From Prauserella halophila (GTDB taxonomy: Bacteria > Actinomycetota > Actinomycetes > Mycobacteriales > Pseudonocardiaceae), in assembly GCF_024171895.1 (NCBI RefSeq), contig NZ_JAMTCQ010000008.1, positions 992,001 through 1,056,000 on the forward strand: a stretch of DNA of 64,000 bases, given 5' to 3'. A model generated the notes under the pieces. It saw nothing but the letters and a program-made list of their open reading frames with translations, made no database searches and had not been told where the DNA came from. Shown here piece after piece: positions 1-9,752 of this stretch. Numbering within the stretch: the first letter of the stretch is position 1; every line of letters starts with the position of its first letter. Both the position numbers and the translations under genes were made by a program.

Positions 1-486
1 CACGACATCCACGACCTGTTCGACGCCGCCGAGATCGACGGCGGCACCGGGGACGGGATCAACGCCCTCACGCTGGCGGAGTTCCTCGAGCAGTACGCCC
101 CCGACGTCGACTTCCCCGAGCTCGGCTCGGACGGGCCCGTGCCGGCGATCACCCAGCAGCACTGCCACCAGCACGCCGTCGCGGGCAACGCCGCCGACCA
201 GCGGGTGATGGCCAAGGCCGGGATCTCCTGCCGCACGCTCGACTCCGGCTGCTGCGGCCTGGCCGGCAACTTCGGCATGGAGCAGGGCCACTACGACGTG
301 TCCGTCGCCGCCGCCGAGCGGGCACTCGTCCCGGAGGTGGAAGCCGCGTCCGGGGACACGCTCGTGCTCGCCGACGGGTTCAGCTGCCGCACCCAGATCG
401 CGGACCTGACGTCGCGGCGTGCGCTGCACCTGGCCGAGATCCTCGACCGAGCCCTGGGCGGCCGTGGCCACCGGCCGTCCCGGTGA
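1..486 (+). CDS. FAD/(Fe-S) oxidoreductase, D-lactate dehydrogenase-like, C-terminal part (5' end outside window)
   Basis: The reading frame is open from the first base, so this is the end of a larger gene. The visible 161 residues match the C-terminal Fe-S (CCG) module of membrane-associated FAD/(Fe-S) lactate or glycolate dehydrogenases: a HCHQHA motif near residue 54, LDSGCCGLAGNFG near residue 80, then DGFSCRTQI. The paired cysteines of CCG modules bind Fe-S clusters that pass electrons to the respiratory chain. The N-terminal FAD domain would lie upstream. The stop codon overlaps a possible GTG start of the next gene (GTGA), which suggests an operon. The family assignment is firm; the substrate is not known from this fragment. 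Confidence 0.8.
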   Translation, partial: HDIHDLFDAAEIDGGTGDGINALTLAEFLEQYAPDVDFPELGSDGPVPAITQQHCHQHAVAGNAADQRVMAKAGISCRTLDSGCCGLAGNFGMEQGHYDVSVAAAERALVPEVEAASGDTLVLADGFSCRTQIADLTSRRALHLAEILDRALGGRGHRPSR

Positions 487-536
487 CCGGAACAGTCCTC
501 TTGCCGGCGCCCGTCGCGGACCCCGACCGTGAGCCC

Positions 537-1361
537 ATGGACGCCATCGACGACGCCACCACGGCAGACCTCGCGAAACGCCTGCGGCGGGCCTACGAGA
601 CGGGTACGCCCACCGACCCGATCGTCGAGGCCCGTCCGGAACTCACGGTCACGGACGCCTACCGGATCCAGCAGGAGCAGGTCCGCGGCTGGGTCGAGGC
701 AGGCGAGATCGTCAAGGGGCACAAGGTGGGCCTGTCCTCGCCCGCGATGCAGCAGCAGATGGGCGTCGACCAGCCGGACTTCGGCCATCTCACGAGTGGC
801 ATGTTCCACCTCGAGCACCAGCCGATCACGGCGGCGTTCCTGCAACCGCGCATCGAACCCGAGGTCGCGTTCGTCCTCGGCAGGGAGCTGACCGGGCCCG
901 GCGTCACGGTGGCCGACGCGGCGAGGGCGGTCGAGTTCGTGCTGCCCGCGCTCGAGATCGTCGACTCGCGCATCCGGGACTGGCGCATCTCGATCGTCGA
1001 CACGGTCGCCGACAACGCCTCCTCCGGCGGTGTGGTGCTCGGCACGAAGCCGACTCCGCTGCCGGCCGTCGACCTGCGGCTGATGGGCTGCAGTCTGTAC
1101 GTCTCGGGCGAGCTGGCGGCCACCGGAACGGGCAGCGCGGTGCTGGGCTCGCCGCTCAACGCCCTCGTGTGGCTGGCCAACACGATCGGCCCGCTGGGCA
1201 TCTCGCTCGAACCGGGGCACGTCGTGCTGCCGGGAGCGATGACGCCGGCCTTCTCCGTCGGGCCCTCGGAGACCGTCGTCGCCCACATGAATGGTCTCGG
1301 AGACGTCACGGCCACCTTCGGTGCCGACACTGCGTCACCCTGGTCCGCACCGGCGAAATGA
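537..1361 (+). CDS. 2-keto-4-pentenoate hydratase-like protein (MhpD/BphH family)
   Basis: A 274-residue protein of the fumarylacetoacetase-like fold, typical in length for 2-oxopent-4-enoate hydratases, which add water to the dienol products of aromatic meta-cleavage. Visible family features are KGHKVGLSS, EPEVAFVLGREL (metal-binding glutamates), PALEIVDSRI and the C-terminal LPGAMTPAF. I chose ATG 537 because it begins the conserved part. A GTG at 483, overlapping the upstream stop as GTGA, would add 18 poorly conserved residues and cannot be excluded. No other aromatic-degradation gene is present, so the true substrate is open; decarboxylases of the same family look alike. Confidence 0.75.
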   Translation: MDAIDDATTADLAKRLRRAYETGTPTDPIVEARPELTVTDAYRIQQEQVRGWVEAGEIVKGHKVGLSSPAMQQQMGVDQPDFGHLTSGMFHLEHQPITAAFLQPRIEPEVAFVLGRELTGPGVTVADAARAVEFVLPALEIVDSRIRDWRISIVDTVADNASSGGVVLGTKPTPLPAVDLRLMGCSLYVSGELAATGTGSAVLGSPLNALVWLANTIGPLGISLEPGHVVLPGAMTPAFSVGPSETVVAHMNGLGDVTATFGADTASPWSAPAK

Positions 1362-1816
1362 CCATCCTTTTCGCAGGTCACAGCAGATGACCCGGGATCA
1401 GTCAGTTGACGGATCGGACGTCAATCCCGCAGTGTTGTATCCCACGAGCGCTCACTGAGAAGTCCCGACAACGGCGATTTCACATTACTGTCATAAGACC
1501 GGTTCAATCCCGGGATGTTCAGCGCGCGCCGCACGCGGCAGGCGAACCCTGCCCGGGTACGGCGCGTGTCTGCGCACCAGCGCCGTTCGCCACAACGAAG
1601 AACTGCGCGCGAGGGCTCATTCGAGCCCGACAGGCCCACACAACGGCGTGTGGTCAACGTTTCGGTGCCATGCCCGCCGCCGGAAGGTGGACGGGACGCC
1701 ATCGACGAGTCCCCTACTGACCATCGCATCACCAGACCGGACCGTTAGCCGACCGGATCACACCGGCCGGCTGGCAGCGCGGCCTGGCGGTGCCGAGCCA
1801 AGGAGGGCGGCAAGCC
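1362..1816. other. Intergenic region upstream of gltB
   Basis: About 455 bases without a convincing gene; short open frames here have no ribosome binding site or recognisable product. It must hold the gltB promoter. The stretch near 1485-1500 (TTTCACATTACTGTCATAAG) is AT-richer than its surroundings and could be a regulator site such as a GlnR box, but the match is too loose to claim. The gltB ribosome binding site AGGAGG is at 1801-1806. Confidence 0.5.
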
Positions 1817-4800
1817 GTGACCCGCCACGCCCCGCGTAAGCCGAACACCGGTCTCTACGACGAGAGCCACGAGCACGACGCCTGTGGTGTCGCTTTCGTC
1901 GCCGATCTGTCCGGCCGTCCCGACCACGAGATCGTCCGTCAAGCGCTGGTTGCTCTGGGCAACCTGGAGCACCGTGGCGCGCGCGGCGCCGAGACCGAGA
2001 CCGGCGACGGCGCCGGCATCCTGATCCAGATCCCGGACGCGTTCTTCCGCGAGGTCACCGACTTCGAGCTGCCCGAGCCCGGCGCGTACGCCGCCGGCAC
2101 GGCGTTCCTGCCTACCGACGAGGCCGCCCGCGACAAGGCGATGTCGGCCATCGAGCGCATCGCCGCCGAGGAGAACCTGCGCGTGCTCGGCTGGCGCGAC
2201 CTGCCGGTCGACGCCGAGCACGTCGGCCCGAGCGCCCGCGAGGCGATGCCGTACTTCGCCCAGGTGTTCCTCGGCGCGCAGCGGGACGTCGAGGACACGC
2301 TGGCCGGGCTCGAACTCGAACGCGCCGCGTTCGTCGTGCGCAAGCGTGCCGAGCACCAGCTCGAGGACTCCGGGGTGTACTTCCCGAGCCTGTCGGCGCG
2401 CACGATCGTGTACAAGGGCATGCTCACCGAGCCGCAGGTCCCGAAGTTCTTCCCGGACCTGACCGACGAGCGCGTCGTCAGCGCCATCGGCCTCGTGCAC
2501 TCGCGCTTCTCCACGAACACGTTCCCGTCGTGGCCGCTGGCACACCCGTACCGGTACGTGGCGCACAACGGCGAGATCAACACGCTCAAGGGCAACCGCA
2601 ACTGGATGGACGCCCGCGAGTCCCAGCTCGACACCGACCTCATCCCCGGGCCGCTGCGCCGGATCTACCCGGTCATCACCCGCGGCGCGAGCGACTCGGC
2701 GTCGTTCGACGAGGTGCTCGAGATGCTGCACCTCGGCGGCCGGTCACTGCCGCACGCGGTGCTCATGATGATCCCGGAGGCGTGGGAGAACCATGCCGAG
2801 ATGGACGCGGCCCGCCGCGCGTTCTACGAGTTCCACGCCACGATGATGGAGCCGTGGGACGGCCCGGCGCTGGTCTCGTTCACCGACGGCACGCAGATCG
2901 GCGCCGTGCTCGACCGCAACGGCCTGCGGCCCGCGCGGTACTGGATCACCGACGGCGGCCTCGTCGTGCTGGCCAGCGAGGCCGGCGTGCTCGAGTTGGA
3001 CCAGTCGTCGATCGTCCGCAAGGGCAGGCTCGAACCGGGCCGCATGTTCCTCGTCGACACGGCCGAGGGCCGGATCGTCGACGACGACGAGGTCAAGGGC
3101 CAGCTCGCCGCCGAGAACCCGTACGCCGAGTGGCTCGATGCGGGCAGGCTCAAGCTGGCCGACCTGCCCGAGCGGGAGCGTGAGGTGCCCACGCACGCCT
3201 CGCTCGTGCGCAGGCAGCAGGCGTTCGGCTACACGGCCGAGGAGCTGGACGTGCTGCTCGAGCCGATGGCCCGCACCGGCGCCGAGCCGATCGGGTCGAT
3301 GGGCAACGACTCCCCCGTGGCGCCGCTCTCGAGCGGCCAGCGTCCGATCTTCGACTACTTCACGCAACTGTTCGCCCAGGTGACGAACCCGCCGCTGGAC
3401 GCCATCCGCGAGGAGCTCGTCACCGCGCTGGGCACGCAGCTCGGCTCGGAACCGAACCTGCTCGAGGCCGGCCCCGAGCACGCACGCAAGATCGTCCTGT
3501 CGTTCCCGGTGCTCGACAACGACGACCTGGCCAAGCTGGTCCACGCCAACGACGACGGCACCCTGCCCGAGTACTCGTCGTACACCGTGCACGGCACCTA
3601 CGACGTGGCGGGCGGCGGCGAGGCGCTGCAGCGCAGGCTCGACGAGATCCGCACCGAGGTGTCCCGGGCGATCTCCGACGGCGCGCGGCTGATCGTCCTG
3701 TCGGACCGCGGGGTGGACCCGGGTCAGGCGGCGATTCCGTCGCTGCTGCTGACCGGCGCGGTGCACCACCACCTGGTGCGCGAGAAGAGCCGCACCCAGG
3801 TCGGGCTGATCGTCGAAGCCGGCGACGCCCGCGAGGTGCACCACATCGCGCTGCTGATCGGCTACGGCGCCGCTGCGGTGAACCCGTACCTGGCGATGGC
3901 CACCGTCGAGGAGCTCGCCGAACAGGGGCGCGTGGCCGGGGTCAGCGCCAAGGAGGCCACGACCAACCTCATCAAGGCGCTCGGCAAGGGCGTCCGCAAG
4001 ACGATGTCGAAGATCGGCGTGTCCACGGTGGCCTCGTACACCGGTGCGCAGATCTTCGAGGCGATCGGCCTCGGCTCCGACGTCATCGACACGTGCTTCA
4101 CGGGCACCACGTCGCGGCTCGGCGGTGTCGGCTTCGACGTGCTGGCCCGCGAGGTCACCGAGCGGCACCGGCGCGCCTTCCCCGCCGACGACGTGCGGCC
4201 CAGCCACCGCGAGCTCGCCACCGGCGGCGACTACCAGTGGCGGCGCGAGGGCGAACCGCACCTGTTCAACCCGCAGACGGTGTTCAAGCTGCAGCACTCC
4301 ACGCGGGCGGGTAAGTACGAGATCTTCAAGGAGTACACCAAGTCCGTCGACGAGCAGGCCGAGCAGCTGATGACGCTGCGCGGGCTGTTCAAGTTCAAGG
4401 AGGGCGAGCGGCCGCCGGTGCCGATCGAGGAGGTCGAACCGGTCTCGGAGATCGTCAAGCGGTTCGCCACGGGCGCGATCTCGTACGGGTCCATCTCGGC
4501 CGAGGCGCACGAGACCCTCGCGATCGCGATGAACCGGCTGCAGGGCAAGTCCAACACCGGTGAGGGCGGCGAGGACGCCGAGCGCCTGTACGACCCGGAG
4601 CGCCGCAGCGCGATCAAGCAGGTCGCGAGTGGACGGTTCGGCGTGACGAGCGAGTACCTCGTCAACGCCGACGACATCCAGATCAAGATGGCGCAGGGCG
4701 CCAAGCCCGGTGAAGGCGGGCAGCTGCCCGGCGGCAAGGTGTACCCGTGGATCGGCAAGACCCGGCACTCCACGCCGGGTGTGGGGCTCATCTCCCCGCC

Positions 4801-6358
4801 GCCGCACCACGACATCTACTCGATCGAGGACCTCAAGCAGCTGATCCACGACCTGAAGAACGCCAACCCGGCCGCGCGCGTCCACGTGAAGCTCGTGTCC
4901 GAGGTCGGCGTCGGCACGGTCGCCGCGGGTGTGTCGAAGGCGCACGCCGACGTCGTGCTCATCTCCGGTCACGACGGCGGCACGGGCGCGTCCCCGCTGT
5001 CGTCGATCAAGCACGCGGGCGGCCCGTGGGAGCTCGGCCTGGCCGAGACGCAGCAGACGCTGCTGTCGAACCGGCTGCGCGACCGGATCGTGGTGCAGAC
5101 CGACGGTCAGCTCAAGACGGGCCGCGACGTGCTGATCGCGGCGCTGCTGGGTGCCGAGGAGTTCGGCTTCGCCACCGCACCGCTGGTGGTGTCGGGCTGC
5201 ATCATGATGCGCGTCTGCCACCTGGACACCTGCCCGGTCGGCGTGGCGACGCAGAACCCCGCGCTGCGGGAGAAGTTCAGCGGCAAGGCCGACTACGTGG
5301 TGAACTTCTTCGAGTACATCGCCCAGGAGGTGCGGGAGTACCTGGCGGCGCTGGGTTTCCGGTCGATCGCCGAGGCCGTCGGCCACGCGGAGCTGCTCGA
5401 CACCCGCGACGCCGTCGACCACTGGAAGGCCGAGGGCCTGGACCTGTCACCGATCTTCGAGGTGCCGGAGATCGAGCCGGGTGCCGCCCGGCACCAGGTC
5501 GTCGCGCAGGATCACGGCCTGGACTCGGCACTCGACAACACGCTGATCCAACTGGCCGAGGGCGCGCTGCGTTCCGGCGACCACGTCACGCTCGACCTGC
5601 CGGTGCGCAACGTCAACCGGACGGTCGGCACCATGCTCGGGCACGAGCTGACCAAGCAGTGGGGCGGCGAGGGCCTGCCCGACGACACGATCGACGTCAC
5701 GTTCACCGGCACGGCGGGCCAGGCGTTCGGCGCGTTCGTGCCGAAGGGCATCACGCTGCGGCTGCTCGGTGACGGCAACGACTACGTCGGCAAGGGACTG
5801 TCCGGCGGGCGCATCACCGTGCGGCCGCCCCAGGACTCGCCGGTCGTGGCCGAGGAGCACATCATCGCGGGCAACGTCATCGGCTACGGCGCCACGGGCG
5901 GCGAGCTGTTCCTGCGCGGCAAGGTCGGCGAACGGTTCTGTGTGCGCAATTCCGGCGCACTGGCCGTCGTCGAGGGTGTCGGCGACCACGGCTGCGAGTA
6001 CATGACCGGTGGCCGCGTGGTCGTGCTCGGGAGGACGGGCCGCAACTTCGCCGCGGGCATGTCCGGTGGCGTGGCCTACGTGCTCGACCTCGACCCGGTC
6101 CGCGTCAACGGCGAGATGGTCGATCTGGAAGGACTCGACGAGGAGGACGTCGAGGTCCTGCTCGAAGCGGTCGAGAAGCACTACACCGAGACCGGGTCGG
6201 CCGTGGCGCACACGTTGCTCACCGACTGGGAGTCCGCACTGCCGCGGATCACGAAGGTCATGCCCAAGGACTACAAGCGTGTTCTGCAGGCGAGCGCTCA
6301 GGCCGAGCGCGACGGCAGGGACGTGAACGAGGCGATCATGGAGGCGGCTCATGGCTGA
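1817..6358 (+). CDS. gltB: Glutamate synthase (NADPH) large subunit
   Basis: Large subunit of GOGAT, which makes glutamate from glutamine and 2-oxoglutarate. The 1513 residues contain the class-II glutamine amidotransferase domain (roughly 20-430), the central and FMN-binding synthase domains (about 450-1230) and the C-terminal beta-helix GXGXG domain (about 1250-1500). GTG 1817 is the start because AGGAGG lies 10 bases upstream; it leaves a 22-residue propeptide before the nucleophile Cys in HDACGVAF. The 3Fe-4S cysteines are seen as [15 protein letters not shown] near residue 1128. The gene ends in ...EAAHG and its stop overlaps an ATG (ATGGCTGA), as is usual where gltD follows directly, but here a duplication separates the two genes. 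Confidence 0.98.
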   Translation: MTRHAPRKPNTGLYDESHEHDACGVAFVADLSGRPDHEIVRQALVALGNLEHRGARGAETETGDGAGILIQIPDAFFREVTDFELPEPGAYAAGTAFLPTDEAARDKAMSAIERIAAEENLRVLGWRDLPVDAEHVGPSAREAMPYFAQVFLGAQRDVEDTLAGLELERAAFVVRKRAEHQLEDSGVYFPSLSARTIVYKGMLTEPQVPKFFPDLTDERVVSAIGLVHSRFSTNTFPSWPLAHPYRYVAHNGEINTLKGNRNWMDARESQLDTDLIPGPLRRIYPVITRGASDSASFDEVLEMLHLGGRSLPHAVLMMIPEAWENHAEMDAARRAFYEFHATMMEPWDGPALVSFTDGTQIGAVLDRNGLRPARYWITDGGLVVLASEAGVLELDQSSIVRKGRLEPGRMFLVDTAEGRIVDDDEVKGQLAAENPYAEWLDAGRLKLADLPEREREVPTHASLVRRQQAFGYTAEELDVLLEPMARTGAEPIGSMGNDSPVAPLSSGQRPIFDYFTQLFAQVTNPPLDAIREELVTALGTQLGSEPNLLEAGPEHARKIVLSFPVLDNDDLAKLVHANDDGTLPEYSSYTVHGTYDVAGGGEALQRRLDEIRTEVSRAISDGARLIVLSDRGVDPGQAAIPSLLLTGAVHHHLVREKSRTQVGLIVEAGDAREVHHIALLIGYGAAAVNPYLAMATVEELAEQGRVAGVSAKEATTNLIKALGKGVRKTMSKIGVSTVASYTGAQIFEAIGLGSDVIDTCFTGTTSRLGGVGFDVLAREVTERHRRAFPADDVRPSHRELATGGDYQWRREGEPHLFNPQTVFKLQHSTRAGKYEIFKEYTKSVDEQAEQLMTLRGLFKFKEGERPPVPIEEVEPVSEIVKRFATGAISYGSISAEAHETLAIAMNRLQGKSNTGEGGEDAERLYDPERRSAIKQVASGRFGVTSEYLVNADDIQIKMAQGAKPGEGGQLPGGKVYPWIGKTRHSTPGVGLISPPPHHDIYSIEDLKQLIHDLKNANPAARVHVKLVSEVGVGTVAAGVSKAHADVVLISGHDGGTGASPLSSIKHAGGPWELGLAETQQTLLSNRLRDRIVVQTDGQLKTGRDVLIAALLGAEEFGFATAPLVVSGCIMMRVCHLDTCPVGVATQNPALREKFSGKADYVVNFFEYIAQEVREYLAALGFRSIAEAVGHAELLDTRDAVDHWKAEGLDLSPIFEVPEIEPGAARHQVVAQDHGLDSALDNTLIQLAEGALRSGDHVTLDLPVRNVNRTVGTMLGHELTKQWGGEGLPDDTIDVTFTGTAGQAFGAFVPKGITLRLLGDGNDYVGKGLSGGRITVRPPQDSPVVAEEHIIAGNVIGYGATGGELFLRGKVGERFCVRNSGALAVVEGVGDHGCEYMTGGRVVVLGRTGRNFAAGMSGGVAYVLDLDPVRVNGEMVDLEGLDEEDVEVLLEAVEKHYTETGSAVAHTLLTDWESALPRITKVMPKDYKRVLQASAQAERDGRDVNEAIMEAAHG

Positions 6359-6445
6359 CCATCGCGGAGTTCACGGAGCAGCAGTCATGGACGCCGACCG
6401 GGCGTGGGTGTCCCACAAGACAATGGAGGCGGCTCATGGCTGACC
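6338..6445 (+). repeat. 23-bp direct repeat (6338-6360 and 6423-6445) flanking a 62-bp insert at the gltB/gltD junction
   Basis: The end of gltB, with its overlapping ATG, and the start of gltD with its ribosome binding site are the same 23 bases, repeated 85 bp apart. Each copy holds GGAGGCGGCTCATGGCTGAC. In the first copy it reads as the last codons and stop of gltB; in the second it is the Shine-Dalgarno and start of gltD. The simplest history is one overlapping junction that was split by an insertion duplicating its target. The insert, 6361-6422, ends in GGGTGTCCCACAAGA, also seen at the chlID/cobO junction. Confidence 0.9.
6351..6443 (+). CDS. Possible 30-residue junction ORF between gltB and gltD
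   Basis: ATG 6351 overlaps the gltB stop and opens a 30-codon frame that ends in MEAAHG, the same residues as the gltB C-terminus, with its TGA overlapping the gltD ATG. It begins MAD, as GltD does. The frame exists because the 85-bp duplication happens to link the two copies in frame. No product is recognised. Its likely effect, if translated, is to hand ribosomes from gltB to gltD. It may have no function of its own. Confidence 0.35.
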   Translation: MADHRGVHGAAVMDADRAWVSHKTMEAAHG

Positions 6446-7890
6446 CCAAGGGTTTTCTGAACACGCAGCGGGAGACACCGAAGTCTCGTCCCGTCGACAT
6501 CCGGATCAAGGACTGGCGTGAGGTCTACGAGGACTTCGACCGTACGAAGCTGAAGGACCAGGCGGGCCGCTGCATGGACTGCGGCATCCCGTTCTGTCAC
6601 CAGGGCTGCCCGCTGGGGAACCTGATCCCCGAGTGGAACACGCTGACGTGGCGGGACGACTGGGCCGACGCGATCGAACGGCTGCACGCCACGAACAACT
6701 TCCCCGAGTTCACGGGCACGCTGTGCCCCGCGCCGTGCGAGACGGCGTGCGTGCTGGGCATCAACGACGACCCGGTGACGATCAAGCGCGTCGAGATTTC
6801 GATCATCGACCGCGCCTGGGAGGAAGGCTGGGTCACACCGCAGCCGCCGACGACGAAGACGGGCAAGACGGTCGCGGTCGTCGGCTCGGGTCCGTCGGGC
6901 CTGGCTGCCGCCCAGCAGCTGACACGCGCGGGCCACGACGTGGTCGTGCTCGAGCGGGCCGACGCGATCGGCGGGCTGCTGCGGTACGGCATCCCCGAGT
7001 TCAAGATGGAGAAGCACCGCCTCGACCGTCGTCTCGACCAGATGCGCGCGGAGGGCACCGAGTTCCGCACGAACGTCGACGTCGGCGTGGACGTCACGGC
7101 CGACGAGCTGCGCTCGCAGTACGACGCGGTGGTGCTGGCCGGCGGCGCGACGGCGTGGCGGGACCTGCCCGCTCCCGGCCGGGACGCCACCGGCGTGTAC
7201 CAGGCGATGGAGTACCTGCCGCCCGCGAACAAGGTGGCCAGCGGGGAGCTGGACGTCTCGCCGATCGACGCGGCGGGCAAGGACGTCGTGGTGATCGGCG
7301 GCGGCGACACCGGCGCCGACTGTGTGGGCACGGCCCACCGGCAGGGTGCGAACTCGGTGACGCAGCTGGAGATCATGCCGAAGCCGCCAGAGTCGCGGTC
7401 GGAGGCCCACCCGTGGCCGACGTACCCGATGATCTACCGCGTCTCCTCGGCCCACGAGGAGGGTGGCGAGCGGCTGTACTCGGTGAACACGCAGGAGTTC
7501 GTGGCCGACGCCGACGGGAACCTGCAGGCCCTGCGGATCGCCGAGGTGCAGCGCGGCGACAGCGGCGGTTTCGAACCGGTCGAGGGCACCGAGCAGGACC
7601 TGCCCGCGCAGCTGGTGCTGCTGGCCATGGGCTTCGTCGGGCCGCAGCAGGCCGGGCTGGTCGAGGACCTGGGCGTCGAACTGGACCAGCGTGGCAACGT
7701 CGCGCGGGACGAGTCGTTCCGGACCAGTGTGGACAACGTGTTCGTCGCCGGTGACATGGGCCGGGGTCAGTCGCTGATCGTGTGGGCGATCGCCGAGGGC
7801 CGTTCGGCGGCCGCTGGCGTCGACGCGTACCTCACCGACCGGGACATGCTCCCGACGCCGATCGCACCGACGGACCGGCCGCTCTCGTAA
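6436..7890 (+). CDS. gltD: Glutamate synthase small subunit
   Basis: The NADPH-oxidising, FAD-containing beta subunit of GOGAT, 484 residues, normal length. The N-terminal Fe-S region has CMDCGIPFCHQGCPLGN and, later, CPAPCETACVLG. The FAD-binding Rossmann motif GSGPSGLAAA is near residue 155 and the NADPH motif GGGDTGADC near residue 290. GAGG upstream of ATG 6436 is the ribosome binding site, itself part of the duplicated junction. It passes electrons to GltB, so the two genes should be cotranscribed despite the 77 bases between gltB stop and gltD start. Confidence 0.98.
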   Translation: MADPKGFLNTQRETPKSRPVDIRIKDWREVYEDFDRTKLKDQAGRCMDCGIPFCHQGCPLGNLIPEWNTLTWRDDWADAIERLHATNNFPEFTGTLCPAPCETACVLGINDDPVTIKRVEISIIDRAWEEGWVTPQPPTTKTGKTVAVVGSGPSGLAAAQQLTRAGHDVVVLERADAIGGLLRYGIPEFKMEKHRLDRRLDQMRAEGTEFRTNVDVGVDVTADELRSQYDAVVLAGGATAWRDLPAPGRDATGVYQAMEYLPPANKVASGELDVSPIDAAGKDVVVIGGGDTGADCVGTAHRQGANSVTQLEIMPKPPESRSEAHPWPTYPMIYRVSSAHEEGGERLYSVNTQEFVADADGNLQALRIAEVQRGDSGGFEPVEGTEQDLPAQLVLLAMGFVGPQQAGLVEDLGVELDQRGNVARDESFRTSVDNVFVAGDMGRGQSLIVWAIAEGRSAAAGVDAYLTDRDMLPTPIAPTDRPLS

Positions 7891-8001
7891 CCCCTGCCGG
7901 CGCGCACCGGCGCGGTGCAGCTGCGCAACGGCGGCGCGGTGCAACGACATAACGGCATAACGGAGCAGCGGCGCAACAGAACAGCGGCGCAGCTCGACAC
8001 C

Positions 8002-8052
8002 ACGCGGCGGGTGGGTGGGCGTTCCCGACGGAGCGCACGCCCACCCGCCGCG
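8002..8052. terminator. GC-rich hairpin after gltD
   Basis: Left arm 8002-8022 and right arm 8036-8052 (ACGCCCACCCGCCGCGT) pair over 17 bases with a 4-base bulge and a 13-base loop. It lies about 110 bases after the gltD stop. There is no U-tract, as is common for actinobacterial terminators, so termination is inferred from position and strength. Confidence 0.55.
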
Positions 8053-8071
8053 TGTTCTGCACTCATGCCCG

Positions 8072-8218
8072 CGTGTTGCGCTTTCCGGGGCCCGTGTTGC
8101 GTTCCCCGGGGCGCGTGTTGCGTTCCCCGGGGCCCGTGTTGCGCTTTCCAGGGTCCGTGTTGCGCTTTCCGGGGCCCGTGTTGCGCTTTCCGGAGCCCGT
8201 GTTGCGTTCTCCGGGGGC
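8072..8218. repeat. Seven-copy 21-bp tandem repeat
   Basis: CGTGTTGCG recurs at 8072, 8093, 8114, 8135, 8156, 8177 and 8198, exactly 21 bases apart, each followed by a variant of TTTCCGGGGCC or TTCCCCGGGGC. The period equals seven codons, so frames on both strands stay open across it, which produces long but unconvincing ORFs of heptapeptides (AQHGPRK on the minus strand). No ribosome binding site or known domain supports a gene. The same unit and period recur inside chlID at 18364-18447. Confidence 0.85.
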
Positions 8219-8314
8219 GTGTCCCCCGTCGGCACGCTGTCAGGAGGCGGCGGCCGACGATGTACGGCTGCAGAACACGCGGGGCTGAGTGCAGAACACG
8301 CGCGAGGACGCAGT

Positions 8315-8383
8315 CGCGCGGCAGCGCGGCAACGCGACATTGGGGGCCGGTGGTCGGGCGACGGGTGGGCGCAGTCACGCGGG
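8315..8383. repeat. Dispersed intergenic repeat, copy A
   Basis: About 69 bases matching 14357-14419. Shared blocks are CGCGCGGCAGCGCGGC, then GGGGGCC, CGGGCGACGGG, GGGCGCAG and CACGCGGG, with one 6-base gap. Nearby, GCAGAACACGCG occurs at 8271-8282 and 8291-8302, and its reverse complement at 8049-8060, so the region is built from several small repeats. Confidence 0.7.
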
Positions 8384-8440
8384 CCACACCACACCGCGTT
8401 GACTTTCCGCGCCGGGCGGGCCTAGCCTCGAACGGCTCAT

Positions 8441-8529
8441 GCGATGGTGGCTGGAAGCCGGTGAGAACCCGGCACGGTCGCGCCACTGTGATCGGGCACG
8501 TGCCCCGTAGTCAGACCCAACGCCATCGC
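8441..8529 (+). promoter_or_regulatory. Cobalamin riboswitch upstream of cbtB-cbtA
   Basis: The B12-box core is clear: GGAAGCCGGTGAGAACCCGG, then CACGGTCGCGCCACTGTGA, and the 3' element TAGTCAGACCC. The closing P1 stem pairs GCGATGG (8441-8447) with CCATCGC (8523-8529). It ends about 30 bases before the cbtB ribosome binding site AAGGAGG. Riboswitches of this class lower expression of downstream cobalt and B12 genes when adenosyl- or methylcobalamin binds, which fits the cobalt transporter that follows. Confidence 0.95.
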
Positions 8530-8572
8530 CACCGTTCCGATCGGGCCGCGACAAGCCCAAGGAGGTTCAGCG

Positions 8573-8806
8573 ATGTCACAGCCGAACGTCGTCTCCATCC
8601 CACGCACCGGCGCCGTCCCCCGCCCCGATGCCATCCGCATTCCCCTGCGCGACATCGTGCCGTGGGCGATCTTCACCACCCTGCTCGCGCTGCTCGTGCT
8701 CTTCTTCGTCAGCACCGAGGCGGGCGCCGTCTCGCTCGTGTCCGACGGTCTGGTGCACGAGTTCGTCCACGACGGCCGGCACCTGCTGGCCTTCCCGTGC
8801 CACTGA
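8573..8806 (+). CDS. cbtB: CbtB, small subunit of a cobalt transporter
   Basis: A 77-residue protein with one membrane span (about residues 28-47) and a C-terminal histidine-rich tail, HEFVHDGRHLLAFPCH, as in the CbtB family. CbtB and CbtA are a B12-regulated putative cobalt uptake system. AAGGAGG sits just before ATG 8573 and a cobalamin riboswitch lies directly upstream, so expression should rise when cobalamin is scarce. cbtA starts 16 bases after the stop. Confidence 0.93.
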   Translation: MSQPNVVSIPRTGAVPRPDAIRIPLRDIVPWAIFTTLLALLVLFFVSTEAGAVSLVSDGLVHEFVHDGRHLLAFPCH

Positions 8807-8822
8807 CCGGCCGGGGGTCACC

Positions 8823-9752
8823 ATGATGAGGACCTTGCTGGTCCGCGGCATGCTCGCGGGCCTTGCCGCCGGTCTGCTCGCGGCCGCGTTCGCCTACGTC
8901 GTGGGCGAACCGCCGGTCGGCGACGCCATCGCACTCGAGGAATCACACGCCACCGCATCTCATGGCGACGCTGCCTCGCACGACGATACCGCCTCGCGCG
9001 GCGACACGGCTCACGCGGAATCCCACACTCACGCCGGATCGCCCGGCCACGCGTCGGAATCCGGTGCTGCGCCCGAATCCGGTGGCGTGCCCGAGTCCGG
9101 AGAGGACGGAGGACACGAACACGGTGACGACGCGCTCGTCGGCCGTGGGGTACAGAGCACGATCGGCCTCGCCACCGGTGTGACCGGGTATGCCGTCGCG
9201 GTGGGCGGGCTGTTCGCGATCGCGTTCGCCGTGGCGCAAGGCCGCGTGACCACGCTGCGGCCCCGCGTGTCGGCCGCGCTGCTGGCCGCAGGCGGGTTCG
9301 CGGTGGTGGTGCTGGTGCCGTTCCTGAAGTATCCGGCGAATCCGCCGGCGGTGGGCCAGGCGGGCACGATCGAGGATCGCACCGCGCTCTACTTCGGATT
9401 CCTGGCACTGTCGGTGGCGACCGCGATGGTGGCGGTCGCCGCAGGCCGAGCGGTGGCCGACCGCTCCGGCGCCGCGTGCGGCGGGCTGCTGGGCGTGGGC
9501 GGATACGTCACCGTCATGACCATCGCCGCTGCCCTACTGCCCGCGGTCGACGAGGTTCCGGACGGCTTCCCCGGCTCGCTGCTGTGGGACTTCCGGCTCG
9601 CCTCGCTCGGCACGCAGGCCGTGCTCTGGTGCGCGCTCGGTCTCGGGTTCGCAGTACTCGCCGAGAAAGCACTGGGACCCGAGACGGCACCGAGCCCCGA
9701 GAAGGCACCGGGACAGGCCCGTGACGGCGCCCCGAAGGCGGCGCGTCAGTGA
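8823..9752 (+). CDS. cbtA: CbtA, membrane subunit of a cobalt transporter
   Basis: A 309-residue integral membrane protein with several hydrophobic spans (first at about residues 8-27, others from about 115 on). Between the first and second spans is a long His/Asp/Ser-rich segment (residues about 40-105, many SH, HGD and HEHGDD steps), a plausible outward-facing metal-collecting loop and typical of CbtA. ATG 8823 follows the cbtB stop closely, so the two are one riboswitch-controlled operon. The last 7 bases overlap the end of the convergent cobD. Confidence 0.93.
   Translation: MMRTLLVRGMLAGLAAGLLAAAFAYVVGEPPVGDAIALEESHATASHGDAASHDDTASRGDTAHAESHTHAGSPGHASESGAAPESGGVPESGEDGGHEHGDDALVGRGVQSTIGLATGVTGYAVAVGGLFAIAFAVAQGRVTTLRPRVSAALLAAGGFAVVVLVPFLKYPANPPAVGQAGTIEDRTALYFGFLALSVATAMVAVAAGRAVADRSGAACGGLLGVGGYVTVMTIAAALLPAVDEVPDGFPGSLLWDFRLASLGTQAVLWCALGLGFAVLAEKALGPETAPSPEKAPGQARDGAPKAARQ

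Noticed and set aside
2744-5422. 892-codon minus-strand frame opposite gltB
   Set aside because: An antisense shadow of gltB in high-GC DNA; the product is His/Arg/Val-rich with no domain.
8072-8218. CRISPR-like array
   Set aside because: The 21-bp units are contiguous with no spacers, and no cas genes are near.
7767-8486. Minus-strand 239-codon and plus-strand 303-codon frames over the 21-bp repeat
   Set aside because: They stay open only because the repeat period is a multiple of three; no ribosome binding site, domain or normal codon pattern, and they cover the riboswitch leader.
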